This document shows, one piece after another, positions 7,240 through 10,185 of a DNA stretch of 10,185 nt (position 1 is the first letter of the stretch; each line of letters begins with the position of its first letter). This DNA comes from Spirogloea muscicola. Its lineage: Eukaryota; Streptophyta; Zygnematophyceae; Spirogloeales; Spirogloeaceae. The stretch spans positions 230,214 to 240,398 of the forward strand of contig WELB01000056.1 of assembly GCA_009602725.1 (NCBI GenBank), read 5' to 3'. A program made the translations under genes and the position numbers. Under the pieces are notes generated by a model. It saw only the letters and a list, made by a program, of their open reading frames with translations. It did not search any database and was not told the origin of the DNA.

Positions 7240-7560
7240 CAGCAGGGCTCCAAGAACTGAAGCTGAGCCCACACACTTCGTCCCTTCCCATTTTTCCCCA
7301 GCCGCTGTTTGTGGCTGCTTGTCTTGGCAGAATGGTACCTCATGCACTTGGGGTTAGAGCCCATCCAGTAGTCTTGGTGTGGGTGATGAAGTAGGTTGAT
7401 ATGTATCATTAGTGCTGCTCACGTTGGGGGCTACACGCCCAGTACTGGCCCACCTTTTGGGTCCTTGTGCAGCATCTTCCTGTGGCCACGGCTTTGCTAT
7501 GCCAGCAGCAGTTTCCACATCTTGTCTTGCAGATGAGATGTAATCTAGTTTCTGCATCCT
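7240..7560 (+). terminator. probable kinase 3'UTR with TGTAA poly(A) signal at 7539-7543
   Basis: No coding signal follows the kinase TGA (7237-7239). The pentamer TGTAA, the standard chlorophyte polyadenylation signal, occurs at 7539-7543, about 300 nt past the stop and within the range of green-algal 3'UTRs. Cleavage would be expected some 10-20 nt further on. TGTAA occurs by chance about once per kilobase, so the assignment is tentative. Confidence 0.4.
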
Positions 7561-7911
7561 GTTTGCCAAGCTACTAGTAATTCCCAGTGACGTCTAGTGG
7601 CTGCAGATTTGCTGCGTGTGCTACCCTAATGTCTTGTTTAGACCAGCCTTTGTCAGCCTTGCCGCACCTGTGATTAACGAAGATCCTCAGTGGTTTTTAG
7701 TCCTCGCGGATGGACTAGCCAATGGCATGCAGTCAGATTCTTTAATATGTGTATTGCTGCTCAAGCGCGCCCATGTTACTTGTGCTTTGGCCAAAACTGC
7801 TTGCCGCCTTCAGGAGGATTTCTCTTTTGCGGCCTCCTTTGTGACCATTTGAAAGATTTTGTGCTGCTCTTGGCCAAACTACATGCATGTCCAACTGCAC
7901 TGGCAACCTTT
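7561..7911. other. intergenic stretch, nothing recognisable
   Basis: The open frames here on both strands (a plus frame at 7616-7852 and a minus frame at 7936-7742) have no recognisable motif, no supporting splice context and no neighbouring exons to join. There is no tRNA-like cloverleaf or clear repeat. If the minus-strand candidate gene discussed below is real, this would be its 3'UTR or downstream flank. Confidence 0.4.
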
Positions 7912-8046
7912 TTATCCACCAGGCACACGGGTCCACAAGTGCTTTCCACTTGGGACAGGGTTCATGGTGCCCTTGGACACTCGGAGCCTCATCCGCCCCA
8001 TCGGCTTGCGATTTGAACCAAACTTTACATGCAACGGATTAGAGGG
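7912..8046 (-). CDS. candidate terminal exon of an unassigned minus-strand gene
   Basis: Reading the minus strand, GGTTTTTAG at about 8055-8047 is a good 3' splice site. It is followed by a 44-codon frame ending at TAA (7914-7912). The frame is basic and not low-complexity, with the segment KFGSNRKPMGRMRLRVSKG, and its third codon positions are rich in G/C like the kinase exons. The opposite strand is also open over the same bases in an ordinary-looking frame, so strand choice is uncertain. No family is recognised. It would be the last exon of the gene suggested by the minus-strand fragments up to 9212. Confidence 0.27.
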   Translation of the reverse strand, partial: PSNPLHVKFGSNRKPMGRMRLRVSKGTMNPVPSGKHLWTRVPGG

Positions 8047-8218
8047 CTAAAAACCAGTACTTCAGAAAAGCACTTCATGGTCTTATATCACAGCTCTGGC
8101 AGGTGTTACTGTTATCAGACTATTCAATTCACAATGAGCAAGGCAATGACACTTGGAGTCCGTGGGTCAGCTCAAGCGTAGTGGTGAAATGTTTTCACGC
8201 TGTTTGCAACAGCATTTA

Positions 8219-8392
8219 GTGCAAACTAATTGCAATAATGAGTACACATGGAAGTACTTCAAGAATTGCGCATTGAATACTTCCATCTACCACATCCACG
8301 AACATGTCATACATTCCATCATTCACCAGGTATACGAGAGCTGACGTTTGAGAAACCCTATGTGCTCCCTCAACAATCGCACAGAGATAGAG
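8219..8392 (-). other. minus-strand open frame with a Y-x-V-N-D-G-x-Y motif
   Basis: This is a 58-codon frame between a TGA (8395-8393) and a TAA (8218-8216). Its centre reads YLVNDGMYDMF, which resembles the conserved YVNDGVYGSF of ornithine/diaminopimelate-type decarboxylases (fold-type III PLP enzymes). The rest shows no clear match and the catalytic GGG and EPGRY motifs are absent. A phase-0 join from the donor at 8532 to GAG|GGA (acceptor AG at 8370-8369) would fuse it to the frame at 8664-8533. The similarity rests on about seven residues and may be chance. Confidence 0.2.
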
Positions 8393-8493
8393 TCATGCCC
8401 TCTATTGCACAAATCAAGTGATGCCCATTATGCACACATGCGTTGTACTTCCAGATTTCAATACTGGAAATCTTGATAGTCATTGATCGTTTA

Positions 8494-8664
8494 TCAACAA
8501 AGCAAACGAAAATGGAAACCTACCAACCTTACCTCAATGCAGTTGTTGTTGCCAGAAGCCCTCCTTTCAGCAACATACACCTTGCCGCAGTGCAAAGGAC
8601 TGAACGCATTCATCACAATATCTGCAACTCTCTTCACATAGAGCTCTCTCCACGAATATCTCAT
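8494..8664 (-). other. minus-strand open frame with a consensus splice donor
   Basis: An ATG at 8664-8662 opens a frame whose first 44 codons have balanced composition, including VADIVMNAF and GKVYVAERR. They end exactly at GAG|GTAAGG, a near-perfect 5' splice donor on the minus strand (GT at 8532-8531). Beyond it the frame turns low in information and stops at 8494. This overlaps the interrupted frame at 8938-8567 in another register, so at most one of the two is coding over 8567-8664. No family is identified. Confidence 0.22.
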
Positions 8665-8938
8665 TATTTAGACTGTCATCGCTGTGGGCAATTTCAGAAC
8701 CAGTGGGAGGTTCAAATACGCTTCATGAGACCGGCACACTGATATCAGGGTCTTCCATGACAGATCCTGATTGACCAACCCAGGCAAGTATAGTTTCACC
8801 TCTGTTGACATAGATCCCACTTAGGCAGTTTCCAGCACCCTTAAACAATACGATCTCATCTTCAAAACTACTCATAAATGGTGGACCTCTTCTTATATAG
8901 CAATACGAATAGGCAGTCCCACAATTTCTTCTGCATCC
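8567..8938 (-). pseudogene. possible decayed coding stretch, one frame broken by a single TGA
   Basis: After a TAA at 8941-8939, one minus-strand frame stays open for 71 codons to a TGA (8725-8723). It then reads on in the same frame for another 51 codons to a second TGA (8569-8567). Composition is protein-like on both sides (FEDEIVLFKGAGNC and IYVNRGETILAW before the stop, then a Cys cluster CEESCRYCDEC after it). One substitution, for example CGA to TGA, would explain the break. A second frame, open until 8900-8898, could join the start by a frameshift. No family is recognised with confidence; the GE-x-IL stretch only faintly recalls SET-domain N-termini. Confidence 0.2.
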
Positions 8939-9125
8939 TTATGCACATGCATTGATTGACTATCATCGGCAACAATTAAGCTGGCAGCCAAGATAATGTG
9001 CAGACCAGATAGTACTATATGACTGATAGCGGCTGATTCTGTCTCTCAATTGTCAACAAGTCCACACAGTATCCTACCCTGGTGATGCATAGTCATGTTC
9101 CACATTCAGGAAGCAATATTCTCAC

Positions 9126-9212
9126 CAGTGCATCTGCTTGGAGTGCTTGGAGTTGATGTGCTTGAAGTGGCAAAATACGTAAGGAGAGGTGCAGACGTTT
9201 CTTATCCTGCAT
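9126..9212 (-). CDS. candidate start exon of a minus-strand gene, head-to-head with eIF6
   Basis: On the minus strand an ATG (9212-9210), with an in-frame TAA just upstream at 9218-9216, opens 29 codons rich in Leu and Gln (LQAHQLQALQADAL). It ends at CTG|GTGAGA, a good splice donor (GT at 9125-9124), in phase 0. If real, its start would lie a few hundred bases from that of eIF6 on the other strand, a divergent arrangement with a shared promoter. The Leu/Gln repetition comes from a short imperfect DNA repeat (CAAGCACATCAACTCCAAG), and the plus strand is also open here, so support is weak. Confidence 0.2.
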
Positions 9213-9525
9213 GTGTTAAGGGGGCCTCAGGCAAGGAGGGGCTCTACCCTCCAACCCTCTCTAGCAGACGGACGCAGGACGTTGGAAGGAGGGTGAAGCA
9301 ACAGCGTGCTCCGGAAGCTCAGGCGCAGACGGTGTGAGGACTCACGGACCAGTAGCTCAAGCGCAATACGCGCGCTGCGAGGGACGGGAAACGACCATCG
9401 AGGCGCACGGCGGCGTCGGGAGCGAAGGCATCGAATGCAAGACAAGAACGCCGGCGAGAGCGGGCGGCCGGCAGCGGCAGGCAGGGACGAGGACGAGGGA
9501 GCGGCTGCGCGGCGGAGGTGCGAGT
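9213..9525. promoter_or_regulatory. likely promoter / 5' leader region of eIF6
   Basis: Base composition switches near 9225 from AT-richer to strongly GC-rich, and the conserved eIF6 sequence starts about 500 bases later. The stretch probably holds the eIF6 promoter and the start of its leader. No TATA box or other named element is visible. An in-frame ATG for eIF6 lies at 9435-9437 within it. Confidence 0.3.
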
Positions 9526-10166
9526 GCCGCCGCCGCCGCCACCGCCTCCGCCGCCGCCGCCGCCGCTGCCATGATTTCTGGCCAGCAGGCTGCCAGCTTC
9601 TAGCAGCAGCGACACCGCCACTGCAGCCTTGCCGCAGCCGCCGTGGCAGCGGCGGCTCCGGCTGTCCGGCGCTGACGCGTCGCCTGAGGGCCACGGCTGC
9701 GGCGGAGGCGGGCGCAGGGTCGCAGTTCGAGAACAGCAGCGAGATCGGGGTGTTCGCCAAGCTGACCAACGCCTACTGCCTCGTCGCAGTCGGCGGCTCC
9801 GAGAACTTCTACAGGCAAACGCCGGCCCCAGGCACCAATTAGCGACCGTTGTCTTAAGACCCGTGTTAACTGGGCAGTTACTGTGTAATTACTGAGTCAA
9901 TTTGCAGTGGGTTATAAACGTTGTCAGATGTGTTTACTGCTGTAAGTGGCCACTTTGGCCTTCCATTAACTCAGTAACCGCAAGTTATTCTCCGCCCTCC
10001 TTCCCCCTCCCTCCCGCTATGCTGCCGCCCTGCCTCCGCTGAGAAGCCCCACTCGGCTGGCGCTGCGGTTGTTACTGCAGCATCTTCGAGGCGGAGCTTG
10101 CAGACGTTATCCCCGTCGTCAAGGTGTCCATCGCGGGCACACGGGTCATTGGTCGCATGTGCGTAG
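9435..10166 (+). CDS. eIF6: eukaryotic translation initiation factor 6 (eIF6), 5' part, truncated by the window end
   Basis: eIF6 binds the 60S ribosomal subunit, blocks premature joining with 40S and acts in nuclear/cytoplasmic 60S maturation. Exon 1 (to 9814) ends with the near-invariant [18 protein letters not shown] followed by [12 protein letters not shown]. Exon 2 (10081-10166) continues [20 protein letters not shown] and [10 protein letters not shown]. This is about the first quarter of the usual 225-245-residue protein, with all residues as in plant/algal eIF6. Joining is in phase (AG at 9813-9814 plus C at 10081 makes Ser). The start is not settled: family members begin about six residues before the Phe of FENS, yet no ATG lies there. 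I list the first in-frame ATG (9435), which would add an Arg-rich extension of about 95 residues. The last exon ends at the donor GT 10167. Confidence 0.85.
9526..9570 (+). repeat. GCC/CCG trinucleotide repeat upstream of eIF6
   Basis: An interrupted run of CCG/GCC triplets (with ACC, TCC and CTG interruptions) spans 45 bases and ends directly before an ATG at 9571. Depending on frame it encodes poly-Arg or poly-Ala on the plus strand, and poly-Gly or poly-Ala on the minus strand. It is likely part of the eIF6 leader. Such runs form stable RNA structure and vary in length. Confidence 0.85.
9815..10080 (+). other. eIF6 intron 1, apparent GC-AG type
   Basis: The reading frame demands a splice right after TACAG (9810-9814), where the intron begins GCAAAC rather than GT. 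The 3' end is a standard TTACTGCAG at 10072-10080. GC-AG introns are a known minor class spliced by the major spliceosome. No GT in the neighbouring bases would preserve the conserved NFYSIFEAEL sequence. The 266-nt intron holds no open gene. Confidence 0.75.
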
Positions 10167-10173
10167 GTGCCCT

Positions 10174-10185
10174 CCCCCCCCCCCC
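10174..10185 (+). repeat. poly-C run at window end, in eIF6 intron 2
   Basis: Twelve consecutive C residues close the window, just after the exon 2 donor (GTGCCC, 10167-10172). It may be a genuine homopolymer in the intron or the edge of an assembly gap. Confidence 0.8.

Noticed and set aside
7616-8050. Plus-strand ORFs at 7616-7852, 7690-8016 and 7859-8050
   Set aside because: They overlap one another in different frames and lack motifs, splice context or homology that I can recognise.
8723-8725. TGA as a selenocysteine codon
   Set aside because: No known selenoprotein family or redox motif (for example C-x-x-U) surrounds it, and no SECIS structure could be recognised.
9095-9337. Plus-strand 80-codon ORF before eIF6
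   Set aside because: Composition is ordinary, but it ends inside the GC-rich eIF6 leader. It has no motif, and part of its apparent order (LLGVLGVDVLEV) comes from a short DNA repeat. It cannot be separated from the antisense candidate exon.
9227-9769. 180-codon minus-strand ORF and other long frames opposite eIF6
   Set aside because: They are Arg/Ser/Pro or poly-Gly/poly-Ala frames produced by the GCC repeat and GC-rich DNA, opposite a gene identified by strong protein similarity.

Overview
This is nuclear DNA of an intron-rich eukaryote, most likely a green alga. The basis is many short GT-AG introns of about 120-300 nt, GC-rich exons, Ala/Gln/Arg-rich low-complexity protein tails, a TGTAA motif in the apparent 3'UTR (the usual chlorophyte poly(A) signal) and an eIF6 of plant/algal type. 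No bacterial operon, phage, CRISPR or tRNA/rRNA signal was seen. The species cannot be fixed from the sequence alone.

Layout. Positions 1-1670 are a mosaic of diverged short repeats in both orientations, built around a conserved GGGCTGG-N5-CCAGCCC hairpin module. It looks like the remains of a non-autonomous or foldback-type mobile element. Positions 1670-2800 are GC-rich DNA with several overlapping open frames on both strands, none recognisable; the last part is the probable 5' leader of the next gene, with a small upstream ORF. Positions 2810-7239 (+) hold a complete gene for a CMGC-type (MAPK-like) serine/threonine protein kinase, which I reconstructed as 14 exons encoding about 636 residues. 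It has an enlarged Ser/Thr-rich activation loop, a T-K-M sequence where MAPKs have T-x-Y, and a 230-residue basic C-terminal tail. Its 3'UTR probably runs to about 7560.

Positions 7560-9230 are AT-richer and hold no gene I can identify. Several coding-like fragments lie on the minus strand: a possible start exon at 9212-9126, an interrupted frame at 8938-8567, frames at 8664-8494 and 8392-8219, and a possible terminal exon at 8046-7912. They may be a diverged or decayed minus-strand gene running head-to-head with the next gene. From about 9435 to the end (+) lies the 5' part of the translation/ribosome-biogenesis factor eIF6. Two exons are visible, separated by an apparent GC-AG intron; the gene runs out of the window.

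The kinase and eIF6 are separate transcription units and nothing suggests they work together. The items most worth a second look are the unusual kinase activation segment, the unresolved eIF6 start, the interleaved repeat/hairpin family and the minus-strand candidate gene.
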